Assembly (NCBI RefSeq): GCF_001712755.1
Contig: NZ_MDKC01000035.1
Span: 186,001 to 250,000, forward strand
Origin: Gottfriedia luciferensis
GTDB lineage: Bacteria > Bacillota > Bacilli > Bacillales > Bacillaceae_G
Length of the DNA: 64,000 nucleotides
Direction of reading: 5' to 3'
The translations under genes were made by a program, and so were the position numbers. Shown piece by piece: positions 47,813 through 56,743 of this stretch; position 1 is the first letter of the stretch; each line of letters begins with the position of its first letter. The notes beneath the pieces are model-generated. The model ran no database searches. It was not told the DNA's origin and was given only the letters and a program-made list of their open reading frames with translations.

Positions 47813-48379
47813 ATGGATATAATTCTATCAATTCTTATTCCAACCGTCCCCGAAAGAATGGGGTATTTAAATAAAATTATTAATGAATTAGATAAACAAA
47901 GTAAAACATATCCAGTTGAAATATTAGTACTTTTGGAAAATAAAAAAAGAAGCATTGGTGAAAAAAGAAATGTTCTAATTGAGCAAGCAAAAGGAGATTA
48001 TGTAGTTTTTATAGATGACGATGATCGGATAGAACCGAATTATATCGAAACACTCTGCTCAGCAATCAATGAAACGCCAAATGTTGACTGTATTGTATTT
48101 GACGTTTTAGTAAATTTTAATAACCAATATTCTAAAGTTTGTAAATATGGGAAAGAGTTTGCACATGGGGAAGATGAAAATTATTATTATCGAAAACCAA
48201 ATCATTTAATGTGCTATTCAAAAAAGATTGCCTCTGCACATAAATTTCTTAATATCAGTTTTGGAGAAGATGATGAATGGGGCAGACGAGTTTCAAACGA
48301 TATAATAATTCAAAAAAGGATACCTTCAATATTGTATTACTATGACTATATTCCAAAAGATTCTTCGTGGTATGTTTGA
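47813..48379 (+). CDS. Glycosyltransferase family 2-like protein, 188 aa
   Basis: The chain has a GT-A start (ILSILIPTVPERMGYLNKII) and the nucleotide-sugar metal motif in DYVVFIDDDDRIEPNYIE. GRRVSNDIIIQKRIPSILYYY near the end resembles a short GT2 catalytic core, with an EDDEWGRR motif where the catalytic acid would lie. At 188 aa it has no membrane helices and no second domain. AGGAGCG precedes the ATG. It is an isolated plus-strand gene between rng and spoIVFB, where B. subtilis has nothing, so it is probably a lineage-specific insertion. Sugar and acceptor are unknown. Confidence 0.75.
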   Translation: MDIILSILIPTVPERMGYLNKIINELDKQSKTYPVEILVLLENKKRSIGEKRNVLIEQAKGDYVVFIDDDDRIEPNYIETLCSAINETPNVDCIVFDVLVNFNNQYSKVCKYGKEFAHGEDENYYYRKPNHLMCYSKKIASAHKFLNISFGEDDEWGRRVSNDIIIQKRIPSILYYYDYIPKDSSWYV

Positions 48380-48538
48380 ATAAAAACAACAAAAAATGGC
48401 CTCACTAGAGACCATCTTTTTGTTTGCAAACTTAATATTAAACTCTATTCTGAGCTGAAATTGTACTGGCTTCAACACTATAAAGCTGGCTTCATATCAA
48501 GCTATCTCAGTTTATAAAAATGTATAAAATAATGAAAT

Positions 48539-49399
48539 CTAACTAATTAATTCTTCAAGCGAGTAGGTTGCTTTCTTCTCAGTAAAGTAAGCATGTAATA
48601 ATTCATTTTCATCTAACATTTGTTGATTTTTTTTATCAAGAGAGAAGACAACATTGTATTTATAGCCTTTTTGAAAGTTAGAAAAAACTTGAAATAATTT
48701 TGTTTCTTTATTCAAGGAGATCGATTTGATTTTTTGGATATATTGTTCGTTTCCATAAAACCGTTCCATTAAAAAACGTATAACAACAAAATGCCTATTT
48801 TTCCACTCACCCCATAAGGAAACGATTAAAAATAAAAGACAAACCCAAATTGTAATATTCATAGGCTGAATTATGATTGTAAGTAATGAGGATAACAATA
48901 AAAATACAAAAGATGAGTACAAGCTATATATATGAGCTCTAACGAACGGAAAGATCAATGAAAATAACTGATAGATTAATTTTCCTCCGTCTAATGGCCA
49001 TATTGGTAATAAATTAAAACAAAGAATACTAAGATTATAATTGATAAAAAGTGTATAGAGGTTTTCAGGCATTAAATTCATTTGAAATAGGAAGTTAGCG
49101 ATTATATATAAAGTTAAATGTTGAATGGGGCCAGAAATTGTAACAATAAACTCCTCGTAAGTTGGTCGATTCCCATGTTCATCAAGATCTACTACTCCCC
49201 CAAACGGAAGTAGCGTAATTTTATTTATTCTCCAATTAAATGAAGTAGCAGCAATGGCGTGACCTAATTCGTGGCAGAAAATAATAATTGATACAAACAA
49301 TACTGACCAAAAATTAGCTGTCATAATGCCAATACATGCAATTAATAAATACAGTGGATGAACAGAAATTTTGGAAGGAAGAATTAGCCATTTATTCAA
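48539..49399 (-). CDS. spoIVFB: SpoIVFB, intramembrane metalloprotease for pro-sigma-K
   Basis: SpoIVFB is a site-2-type protease in the outer forespore membrane that cleaves pro-sigma-K. The zinc motif HELGHAIA places His43, Glu44 and His47. The second motif NLLPIWPLDGGK places Asp137, exactly as in B. subtilis. Six helices and a C-terminal CBS-like domain complete 286 aa. Its start overlaps the spoIVFA end by 8 bases, so the partners are translationally coupled. Confidence 0.96.
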   Translation of the reverse strand: MNKWLILPSKISVHPLYLLIACIGIMTANFWSVLFVSIIIFCHELGHAIAATSFNWRINKITLLPFGGVVDLDEHGNRPTYEEFIVTISGPIQHLTLYIIANFLFQMNLMPENLYTLFINYNLSILCFNLLPIWPLDGGKLIYQLFSLIFPFVRAHIYSLYSSFVFLLLSSLLTIIIQPMNITIWVCLLFLIVSLWGEWKNRHFVVIRFLMERFYGNEQYIQKIKSISLNKETKLFQVFSNFQKGYKYNVVFSLDKKNQQMLDENELLHAYFTEKKATYSLEELIS

Positions 49400-50162
49400 A
49401 TGGAATCACCTGTTTCGGATCTATAAATTTTTCCCCCATTTTAATTGCGAAATAATAAGTTCCTAGATTCCCTTCATCATTGGATGATACCGTTCCGATA
49501 ACCTTTTTACTATCTACTTCGTCATAAACTTTTACATTAGTTGTTCCTAATTTTCCGTACCAAGATTCAGAACCATCTGCGTGTTGAATAATGACCGTAT
49601 TCCCTAAATTATCTTTCTTTCCTACAAAAAGTACTCGACCTTTTTTGATTGACTCTACTTTTTGGTTAGCTTCAGTTTGAATCAATATACCTTGACCGTC
49701 CGTTTTAAAACTTTGCAGTACTTTACCACTTGCAGGAACAGCATAATTATCATTTCCTACATTCTCTTTGTGATCATTTAATTGTGGTAAAAAAGCGATA
49801 GGACTCCCAAACCGATCTTCATACCATTTCTGTAAGGAAGCAAACTGAAATTCACTTTCATAAACTTGTGAAAGACCATGCCGAACTTGAGATGCCATAG
49901 GTGAGTTACTTTTTAAGATGATGGCTAAAGCTAGTACAATAATCGCACATAATAAACTTCTAAACATAAAGTTAGAGTTATTCATTATTTTCTTACCTTG
50001 CTCTTCTACCAAGTCATCATAAGTATAAGTGTATCCACCCTCAGTATTTTGCACTTCTTTTACCGGAAATTTGCTCATCAATTGATTCGGATTTCCCCAT
50101 TTTTCTTCTTGTTCACGACGTTTAGCGATCCGCTTTCTTATATCATCTACGCGCTTACTCAA
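49392..50162 (-). CDS. spoIVFA: SpoIVFA, inhibitor and scaffold of SpoIVFB
   Basis: SpoIVFA holds SpoIVFB and BofA in the inhibited complex. A basic cytoplasmic N-terminus (RVDDIRKRIAKRREQEEKWG) and one helix near residues 67-85 (FRSLLCAIIVLALAIIL) are followed by an extracytoplasmic LytM/M23-like domain (GKVLQSFKTDGQGILIQTE ... NLGNTVIIQHADGSESWYGKL). The fold lacks the zinc HxH/HxxxD set, as expected for a non-catalytic member. The start is TTG after GAGGTG. Length is 256 aa. Confidence 0.93.
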   Translation of the reverse strand: MSKRVDDIRKRIAKRREQEEKWGNPNQLMSKFPVKEVQNTEGGYTYTYDDLVEEQGKKIMNNSNFMFRSLLCAIIVLALAIILKSNSPMASQVRHGLSQVYESEFQFASLQKWYEDRFGSPIAFLPQLNDHKENVGNDNYAVPASGKVLQSFKTDGQGILIQTEANQKVESIKKGRVLFVGKKDNLGNTVIIQHADGSESWYGKLGTTNVKVYDEVDSKKVIGTVSSNDEGNLGTYYFAIKMGEKFIDPKQVIPFE

Positions 50163-50302
50163 AGTGTCACCTCTCCTCGCAACCTAGTTATTTAATTTAT
50201 ATGAATCGATAGGACAACTTATGAGTAGATAATTTGAAAAGTGGACCAAGGTATTAGACAGGATTTTGGAAGTGATTAAAGAGGAAATTTGAGAAATAAA
50301 AA

Positions 50303-50332
50303 AGAAAAACACTTCGCTTTTTACGAAGTGTT
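50303..50332 (-). terminator. Terminator of the mreBCD-minCD cluster
   Basis: AACACTTCG pairs with CGAAGTGTT at the minD stop, followed on the minus strand by TTTTCTTTTTT. Confidence 0.85.
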
Positions 50333-51125
50333 ATCGGATGCCAAATAATTTTTTCACTTTAAAGAAAATACTCTTTTCAGTCTCTAATGATTGTAATGGT
50401 ACAGATTCCCCTAGCACTCTTCTTGCAATATTTCTATATGCGATAGAAGCTTTTGAATTTGGATTCATCGCTACAGGTTCACCACTATTAGTTGCCTTAA
50501 TAACGTTTTCATCATCTTGGACAATACCAATTAAATCTACAGCTAACATTGAAGTAATTTCATCAACATCTAAGCTATCTCTATTTTCCATCATATGACT
50601 TCTAATACGATTGATTACTAGTTTAGGAGGTTCAATATCCTCTTGATCTAATAATCCAATAATACGATCTGCATCACGAATTGAAGAAACTTCAGGAGTT
50701 GTGACAACGATCGCTTTATCTGCACCTGCTACTGCATTTTTATATCCTTGTTCAATACCAGCAGGGCAGTCTATTAATATATAATCATAGTCTTTTTTTA
50801 ATTCATCAACAAGCTCTCTCATTTGTTCAGGAGAAACAGCAGTTTTATCGCTTGTTTGTGCAGCAGGTAATAAATATAAACATTCAAAACGCTTATCCTT
50901 TATTAATGCCTGATGCGTTTTACAGCGCCCTTCAACAACGTCCACTAAATCATAGACGATGCGATTTTCTAATCCCATGACAACGTCTAAGTTACGTAGG
51001 CCGATATCAGTGTCAATTAAGCACACTTTTTTTCCAAACATCGCTAATGCTGTTCCTAAATTTGCTGATGTAGTTGTTTTACCAACTCCACCTTTACCAG
51101 ATGTAATTACTATAGCCTCTCCCAC
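50331..51125 (-). CDS. minD: Septum site-determining ATPase MinD
   Basis: MinD is a membrane-associated ATPase that carries MinC to block polar division. The deviant Walker A is SGKGGVGKTTTSANLG (residues 8-23), followed by IDTDIGLRNLDVVMGLE, and IDCPAGIEQG is present. A C-terminal amphipathic membrane-binding helix (KSIFFKVKKLFGI) ends the 264-aa chain. It follows minC after two bases. Confidence 0.97.
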   Translation of the reverse strand: MGEAIVITSGKGGVGKTTTSANLGTALAMFGKKVCLIDTDIGLRNLDVVMGLENRIVYDLVDVVEGRCKTHQALIKDKRFECLYLLPAAQTSDKTAVSPEQMRELVDELKKDYDYILIDCPAGIEQGYKNAVAGADKAIVVTTPEVSSIRDADRIIGLLDQEDIEPPKLVINRIRSHMMENRDSLDVDEITSMLAVDLIGIVQDDENVIKATNSGEPVAMNPNSKASIAYRNIARRVLGESVPLQSLETEKSIFFKVKKLFGIR

Positions 51126-51127
51126 AG

Positions 51128-51811
51128 TTACATCATGCCCCTTTCTAACCTTGTCAAACTAGGTCTAAGATGAGTCAGAAATTGTATGCGATCGACAATG
51201 ATTTGGCTGTCTTCGTTTATATACGCGCATTCCATCTCATTGCCTTCATCACCATAATGATCCGGTGCTCTGTTCATTATGCTGCAAATTCTCAACTGCA
51301 TTGGTCTCATTATTGATGCCGCAATAACTGCCTCCTTATTACCATTAAAACCGGCATGAGCAGTACCTCTTAGTGCACCCATAATAAAGATATTTCCACC
51401 CGCAATAACAGTTCCACCTGGGTTAACATCACCGATTAACAGTAAATCACCTTTCACTTGGAGAATCTGACCGGATCTTACCATTCTACAAATAGGTACA
51501 ATTTCCTCCCTTTTCATCCATTCAATAGCATCTTGTTTCGAAATCACATTACTTTCGATTGTTTCAACCACAAGATTATTCTTTTTACGAACAATTGAAC
51601 GAATAATTTCATCTTGTTCGGGAGATAAAAAACGATTTCCTATTTTTAAACGAACTGCAAGTAAGGGACGATCATTGCTCTCAAACAAGTGGGTAGACAG
51701 TCTTTCTTCAATTTCATCTACTAAAATTTGAAAAGAACATGTATCATCGAGGTGCAGTGTTAGACCATCTTTCGTTCCTTTTATTGTAACATATTGTTGC
51801 CTCTGTTCCAT
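51128..51811 (-). CDS. minC: Septum site-determining protein MinC
   Basis: MinC inhibits FtsZ assembly away from midcell. The N-terminal FtsZ-binding domain includes [17 protein letters not shown]. The C-terminal beta-helix domain has the repeated glycine turns [22 protein letters not shown] and [20 protein letters not shown]. At 227 aa it matches B. subtilis (226). Confidence 0.96.
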   Translation of the reverse strand: MEQRQQYVTIKGTKDGLTLHLDDTCSFQILVDEIEERLSTHLFESNDRPLLAVRLKIGNRFLSPEQDEIIRSIVRKKNNLVVETIESNVISKQDAIEWMKREEIVPICRMVRSGQILQVKGDLLLIGDVNPGGTVIAGGNIFIMGALRGTAHAGFNGNKEAVIAASIMRPMQLRICSIMNRAPDHYGDEGNEMECAYINEDSQIIVDRIQFLTHLRPSLTRLERGMM

Positions 51812-51861
51812 GATAAGTGTTCACCCCGATTGTATAATTCGACATGCACCCGAAAAATCCT

Positions 51862-52380
51862 TTATTTTTCCTCATTATTTTCACTAATTGTTCTTAATAA
51901 TGATGAAAAAGGATATGCAAAAATTAATATAAATAGTGCATTCAGTAATAATGTCGGCAATAATCGATGATTCAAAAAGTATAGATTATTCATATTAGTA
52001 AATCCGAACAACGCATTTAATCCGTATACTAAATATTCTAAGGCTACAGTCCATATTAAAACAAGAATACTTCGAACGAATAAATTCGCATAAAGTATTT
52101 TAATTGCTTGACTTATTAAAAAGATAAATAACGGAAAAGCAGCTAAATATATACCTATAATCTCTGTATAAACAATATCATAAATGAATCCAAAGATAAC
52201 ACCATAAAAAAGTGCCTTCTTCGGATCGTAATATAATGTAATAAATAATAAACCAAAAAATAAAAAATGTGGAACAATAATCGCATTATGACCAAGAATG
52301 TTTGGCGATACAGTTGATACATAAATGTTTTCTAATATAAACAGAAATGTTAAAAGGAGAGGTAAACCATACTTACTCAT
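51862..52380 (-). CDS. mreD: Rod shape-determining protein MreD
   Basis: A 172-aa polytopic protein with about five helices and few charged loops, in the position and size of MreD. It is part of the elongasome with MreB and MreC. It follows mreC after 7 bases and precedes minC by 50. Confidence 0.93.
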   Translation of the reverse strand: MSKYGLPLLLTFLFILENIYVSTVSPNILGHNAIIVPHFLFFGLLFITLYYDPKKALFYGVIFGFIYDIVYTEIIGIYLAAFPLFIFLISQAIKILYANLFVRSILVLIWTVALEYLVYGLNALFGFTNMNNLYFLNHRLLPTLLLNALFILIFAYPFSSLLRTISENNEEK

Positions 52381-52387
52381 TTACTAA

Positions 52388-53242
52388 TTACTCTCCTTTC
52401 TGTGGCTGATCAATTGAACGCTTTACAGCTAGCACATGATTTATGTCATTAAAATCTGCTTGCGGTTTAATATAAGCTGTTTGTGTTAGCCCATGTTCAT
52501 CAGGCACAACTTCCTCAACTTTACCTATTGGAAGATTAGCTGGGAAAACACCACCAAGACCTGAAGTCACAACAATTTGTCCTTTTTTTACTTTTGCATT
52601 TGAAGGAATTCGTTTGAATAATAAAGCTTGTTTCTCAACATCATAACCTTCTATCAAACCAAAAACCGTATCTTTTTGCTGAATTTTAGCAGAAATTCGA
52701 TTTGTGCGATCTGAAGAACTTAATAATTGTACAGTGGATGAAAATTTAGAAACATTTTTAACTTTACCAATTAAGCCTTTAGAAGTGATAACTGCCATTT
52801 CTTTTTCAATACCACTTATCGATCCTTTATCAATGGTAATAATTTGTTGCCATTTATCCGGATCTCTTATCGTTACTGTAGCTTGAAATGTATCATAATC
52901 ACTTAAGCTTTTTTTAATTCCAATCATGTCTTTTAATTCTTTATTTTCTTTTTCTAATGCTTTCTCACGTACAGATAATTCAACATATTTATCGAGCTTA
53001 CTTTTCAAAACTTGATTTTCATCATATGTATCTTTTAAGTCCGCAATATTATTAAATAAACCCGCAATAAGTTGTGCGGGCTTATTAAATACTTTTTCAG
53101 TCAGACTTACTGTATCTTTAATAAACTGCTCAGGAATTGAAAGGTTTCTATTACTTCTTAAAGAATAACCTAGAAGTGCCACTAGTAAGATAATAGCAGC
53201 TAAGACAATCATTAAACGTTTATTTTGAAAAAATTGTGGCAT
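52388..53242 (-). CDS. mreC: Rod shape-determining protein MreC
   Basis: MreC links the internal MreB filaments to cell-wall enzymes outside. One N-terminal helix (RLMIVLAAIILLVALLGYSL) is followed by a coiled coil (about residues 70-105) and two beta-barrel domains with the family segments VITSKGLIGKVKNVS, SSTVQLLSSSDRTNRISAKI and VVTSGLGGVFPANLPIGKV. Length is 284 aa. Confidence 0.96.
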   Translation of the reverse strand: MPQFFQNKRLMIVLAAIILLVALLGYSLRSNRNLSIPEQFIKDTVSLTEKVFNKPAQLIAGLFNNIADLKDTYDENQVLKSKLDKYVELSVREKALEKENKELKDMIGIKKSLSDYDTFQATVTIRDPDKWQQIITIDKGSISGIEKEMAVITSKGLIGKVKNVSKFSSTVQLLSSSDRTNRISAKIQQKDTVFGLIEGYDVEKQALLFKRIPSNAKVKKGQIVVTSGLGGVFPANLPIGKVEEVVPDEHGLTQTAYIKPQADFNDINHVLAVKRSIDQPQKGE

Positions 53243-53293
53243 TCTTACACCCTCTTATAACAATTCAACTTTTTGTTCTAACGATTTCATGAA

Positions 53294-53325
53294 TGTAATC
53301 CTCACTAATTATAGTGAGGATTACA
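53294..53325 (-). promoter_or_regulatory. Perfect 14-bp hairpin between mreB and mreC
   Basis: TGTAATCCTCACTA and its exact complement enclose ATTA in the mreB-mreC gap of 175 bases. No T run follows on the minus strand, so this is not a normal terminator. It may stabilise or process the mreB message or act as an attenuator. Confidence 0.6.
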
Positions 53326-53417
53326 AATTCCAACTAATCTTCTTATTAAAGAACTTATATAGTAGTTCACTTTTTTTAGAAAACTAGCTTATTTTTTAAA
53401 ACATTTTCAATTCAATT

Positions 53418-54458
53418 TTATCGATATTGATTTGAATTTGCACCGAAATTCTTTTTGAAAATATCGATATTATCTAACGCTTTACCTGTCCCCATTGCAA
53501 CACAGTCAAGAGGGTCTTCTGCAACTATTACAGGCATATTTGTTTCTTGAGCAATTACTTTATCAATATTACGAAGAAGTGCTCCACCGCCTGTAAGTAC
53601 GATTCCACGATCAATAATGTCTGCTGATAACTCAGGTGGCGTTTTCTCTAATGTATTTTTTACAGATTCAACAATTGCCGCAACTGTATCACTTAATGCT
53701 GTTGCAATTTCTTCTCCATGGATTGTAATTGTTTTAGGTAAACCTGAAATTAAATCACGACCACGAATATCCATTTGTTCATCTGATTCACTTTTAATAG
53801 CTGAACCAATTTCAAGCTTTAACTGTTCGGCAGTTCGTTCACCGATTGATAAGTTATAGTTCTTTTTAATATATTGAATGATCGCTTCGTCCATATCATC
53901 ACCGGCAGTACGAATCGATTGACTTGTAACGATACCACCTAATGAGATAATTGCAACTTCAGTTGTTCCTCCACCGATATCAACAACCATACTACCTGTC
54001 GGTTCCATAACCGGTAAATTAGCACCAATTGCAGCAGCAAACGGTTCTTCAATTAAGAATGCATCGCGTGCACCAGCTTGTCTTGTTGCATCGATAACGG
54101 CTCTTTTTTCAACAGCAGTAATACCTGATGGTACACATACCATTACGTAAGGTTTACGTGAGAAAAATCCGTTACTTTTTTGAGCTTGATCAATATAATG
54201 CTTCATCATTGTTGCTGTTGTTTCAAAATCAGCAATTACACCATCTTTCATTGGTCTAGTTGCAACAACATTTCCTGGAGTACGACCAATCATTAGTTTT
54301 GCTGAGCCACCTACAGCAACAATTTGTTTCGTATCCGTCCTTAAAGCAACAACAGAAGGTTCTCTAACCACTATTCCTTTTCCTTTTACAAAGACTAAAG
54401 TATTTGCCGTACCTAAGTCTATTCCTAAATCACGAGTAAATCCACCTAATCCAAACAT
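53418..54458 (-). CDS. mreB: Rod shape-determining actin homolog MreB
   Basis: MreB filaments organise lateral wall synthesis. The actin-fold phosphate loops are visible as [20 protein letters not shown] (phosphate 1) and [21 protein letters not shown] (phosphate 2), with the adenosine motif [17 protein letters not shown] near the end. The N-terminal [10 protein letters not shown] fits the membrane-binding region. Length is 346 aa, slightly longer than B. subtilis MreB (337). Confidence 0.97.
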   Translation of the reverse strand: MFGLGGFTRDLGIDLGTANTLVFVKGKGIVVREPSVVALRTDTKQIVAVGGSAKLMIGRTPGNVVATRPMKDGVIADFETTATMMKHYIDQAQKSNGFFSRKPYVMVCVPSGITAVEKRAVIDATRQAGARDAFLIEEPFAAAIGANLPVMEPTGSMVVDIGGGTTEVAIISLGGIVTSQSIRTAGDDMDEAIIQYIKKNYNLSIGERTAEQLKLEIGSAIKSESDEQMDIRGRDLISGLPKTITIHGEEIATALSDTVAAIVESVKNTLEKTPPELSADIIDRGIVLTGGGALLRNIDKVIAQETNMPVIVAEDPLDCVAMGTGKALDNIDIFKKNFGANSNQYR

Positions 54459-54593
54459 ATGTATCTCCCTTTCTAAAACTTACAACTTAAATTCATATTT
54501 AAAGTATCTATACTATATTCTCTTATCGTTAGTAAATAACAGGTTTTTATCCATAACTTACATTATAAAACAATTAGTTACTAATGAACACCC

Positions 54594-55280
54594 TTAAACG
54601 CAACCTTTTTCTTTTAAACTGACATACTTATGTTCACCAATTATGATGTGGTCTAGTAATTCGATTCCAATTATTTTTCCACATTCAACTAATCGTTTTG
54701 TTACTTCGATATCTTCTCGACTTGGAGTAGGATCCCCACTCGGATGATTGTGTAAGCAAATAATCGAGCTTGCAGATCTACGAAAAGCTTCTTTAAAAAC
54801 TTCACGAGGATGAACAATCGATGCATTTAAACTACCTTTAAAAATAGTTTCGCGGGCAATAACTTGATTTTTCGTATTTAAGTATAAACATACAAAATGT
54901 TCTTGTTCAAGAAATCGCATTTCATCCATCATAAATTTTGCACAATCATCTGGACTTTTAATAATAAATCTTTCGTCATATTGAAGTCGATTAATTCTTT
55001 TTCCTAATTCAAAGGCAGCAATTAGCTGTACAGCTTTTGCTTCACCGATACCTTTAATATCAGATATTTCTTCAACAGACGCATTCATTAATAATCTTAG
55101 TCCATCAAATTTCAATAAAAGTTCGTTTGAAACTTTTAAAACCGATTCATTTTTTGTCCCAGTTCTTAATAAGATCGCAAGTAAATCCTGGTTAGACAAA
55201 CTACCGGGACCAAATGTTAACAATCGCTCTCTTGGCCTTTCATCTTTCGGAAAATCTTTAATGAGAACCGAATTTGACAA
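54594..55280 (-). CDS. radC: RadC/YsxA family JAB1-type protein
   Basis: An N-terminal helix-hairpin-helix part (EEISDIKGIGEAKAVQLIAAFELGKRI) is followed by a JAMM/MPN metal domain with HPREVFKEAFRRSASSIICLHNHPSGDPTPSREDIEVTKR. The metal-binding histidines and aspartate (HNHPSGD) are intact. Despite the name, a DNA repair role is doubtful. The start is TTG, five bases after GAGGTG, giving 228 aa (B. subtilis 231). It follows maf by 21 bp. Confidence 0.94.
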   Translation of the reverse strand: MSNSVLIKDFPKDERPRERLLTFGPGSLSNQDLLAILLRTGTKNESVLKVSNELLLKFDGLRLLMNASVEEISDIKGIGEAKAVQLIAAFELGKRINRLQYDERFIIKSPDDCAKFMMDEMRFLEQEHFVCLYLNTKNQVIARETIFKGSLNASIVHPREVFKEAFRRSASSIICLHNHPSGDPTPSREDIEVTKRLVECGKIIGIELLDHIIIGEHKYVSLKEKGCV

Positions 55281-55301
55281 AGTATCACCTCAAATCAAAA
55301 G

Positions 55302-55862
55302 TTAAAAATTTAGTTCTCTTAGTTTTTTCTTAACTTTATTGATCGGAAGTCCAACAACAGAATAATAGTCGCCGTCTATTTTCTCTACAAATGTTCCGCC
55401 ATATCCTTGTATGCCGTAAGAACCAGCTTTATCCATCGGTTCATTCGTATTGATATAATCAATTATTTCTTGATCACTTAGTTCACTAAAGGTAATTTTT
55501 GTACATTGATAAAAGCTACTACTTTTACCTTCATTAATAATTGAAACTCCAGTAAAAACCTCGTGTGTTTTTCCAGATAGCATTTTTAACATGGCAAATG
55601 CATCTTCTTTTGAGGTAGGTTTACCTAGTTTTTTATCATTATAAGTAACGATCGTATCAGCACCGATTACTACTGCATTTGGAAATTTATTAGATACATC
55701 TATAGCTTTTTCTTCCGCCAATTTCAATACAATCTCAGAAGACTGCAAGTTCTGCTCCATTACTTCTTCAACATCACTAGTTTCAATGATAAAAGGGATA
55801 TTTAACATGCTAAGAAGTTCTTTTCTTCGAGGAGATGCAGAGGCTAATATAAGTTTTTTCAT
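55302..55862 (-). CDS. maf: Maf, nucleoside triphosphate pyrophosphatase
   Basis: Maf hydrolyses non-canonical or TTP/UTP-type nucleotides; in B. subtilis it arrests division when overproduced. Conserved segments are LILASASPRRKELL, VVIGADTIV, LGKPTSKEDAFAML, LSGKTHEVFTGV and EPMDKAGSYGIQGYGG. The ATG at 55862 lies six bases after AGGTG; an earlier GTG is less likely. It is 186 aa and immediately precedes radC, as in B. subtilis. Confidence 0.95.
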   Translation of the reverse strand: MKKLILASASPRRKELLSMLNIPFIIETSDVEEVMEQNLQSSEIVLKLAEEKAIDVSNKFPNAVVIGADTIVTYNDKKLGKPTSKEDAFAMLKMLSGKTHEVFTGVSIINEGKSSSFYQCTKITFSELSDQEIIDYINTNEPMDKAGSYGIQGYGGTFVEKIDGDYYSVVGLPINKVKKKLRELNF

Positions 55863-56256
55863 TTCATTCACCTATTATTTTTTTTTAAAAGGAAGGATAC
55901 ATGACTATCCTACCCAAGTAATCACTATAACACAAATTAGTAAAAAACACTTTTCGTTGTCTATTCGTTATTAAAATGTAATAAAAATGAAAGTTTTGTT
56001 AAGTATTAAAATACCCTAATATTAAAATTTCATTTTTATATATTTTATGTCTAAATCCAGTCTTTTCAGAATAAATTTTGCTTAAAATTTGAATAGATAT
56101 AAATTACAATAAGAAATTTTTAATGATAAATATTAATTTCTTTCATTCAATTTGTAATATAAAATACACTAACAAAAATAATTTGTCAGTGCATTCACGC
56201 TGCTAAAAAATAATCTTCAAACTTATTATCAAATTTACGTAAAGGAGTAGAGTGAT
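55863..56256. other. AT-rich intergenic region upstream of maf
   Basis: The region holds the maf promoter and, at 56161-56197, a decayed copy of the spoIIB terminator hairpin. I see no gene; short open frames lack ribosome binding sites. Confidence 0.5.
56161..56197. repeat. Degenerate second copy of the spoIIB terminator hairpin
   Basis: AAAATACACTAACAAAAAT followed by AATTTGTCAGTGCATT repeats the terminator at 56704-56743 with an identical left arm of about 19 bases and a diverged right arm. The two copies bracket about 510 bases containing the dispersed repeat. Confidence 0.6.
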
Positions 56257-56381
56257 GTTGATTTCCACTACAGGATGCTCGCTTTCCATGGGGCGAGACC
56301 TGAGCCTCCTCGGCAAGCCTGCGGGGTCTCAGCCTTCCCGCTAATCCCATAGGAGTCGAGCACCCTTCCGTTCCAATCAAC
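56257..56381 (-). repeat. Dispersed 125-bp repeat, copy 2, with GTTGATT/AATCAAC ends
   Basis: It has the same ends and core as the copy at 24447-24568, differing at roughly one base in seven by eye and by a 3-base length difference. It is GC-richer than the AT-rich intergenic sequence around it. The small open frames crossing it are not real genes. Confidence 0.85.
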
Positions 56382-56703
56382 TTTTTCATCAAAAAAAGTT
56401 TGCAATAAAAACCTAATCAAATAGCCTTTACTTAAAGTAATATAACGGCTGTTTAATAAACTGTTTGTAGTCAAATAATAACTAATTAATTTACAATCTA
56501 ATAAATCGAATTTGTTTTTTGAATTAGCTCATAATATTTTCAACTTCAAAAAAAACATTACTAGTGTTGTTGAAATAAAAAATTGCTCAAACATTTTAAA
56601 ATTTAAAATCAAGAATAAATCATCAAAAAATGATAATTTAATCAATAATAACTGATCACTTAGAGTACGTTTACTCTATTGACTATTTTATATTTCAACA
56701 AAC
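56382..56703. other. AT-rich gap between the repeat and the spoIIB terminator
   Basis: I see no gene or structured element in this stretch. Confidence 0.45.
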
Positions 56704-56743
56704 TAAAAATACACTAACAAAAATTTAATTTGTTAGTGTATTT
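56704..56743 (-). terminator. Terminator of spoIIB
   Basis: AAAATACACTAACAAA pairs with TTTGTTAGTGTATTTT. T-rich sequence lies on both sides, and the stem overlaps the end of spoIIB. Confidence 0.85.

Noticed and set aside
56195-56474. Two short minus-strand frames across repeat copy 2
   Set aside because: Same reason: repeat-derived, with no ribosome binding site and shared residues with the copy 1 artefact.
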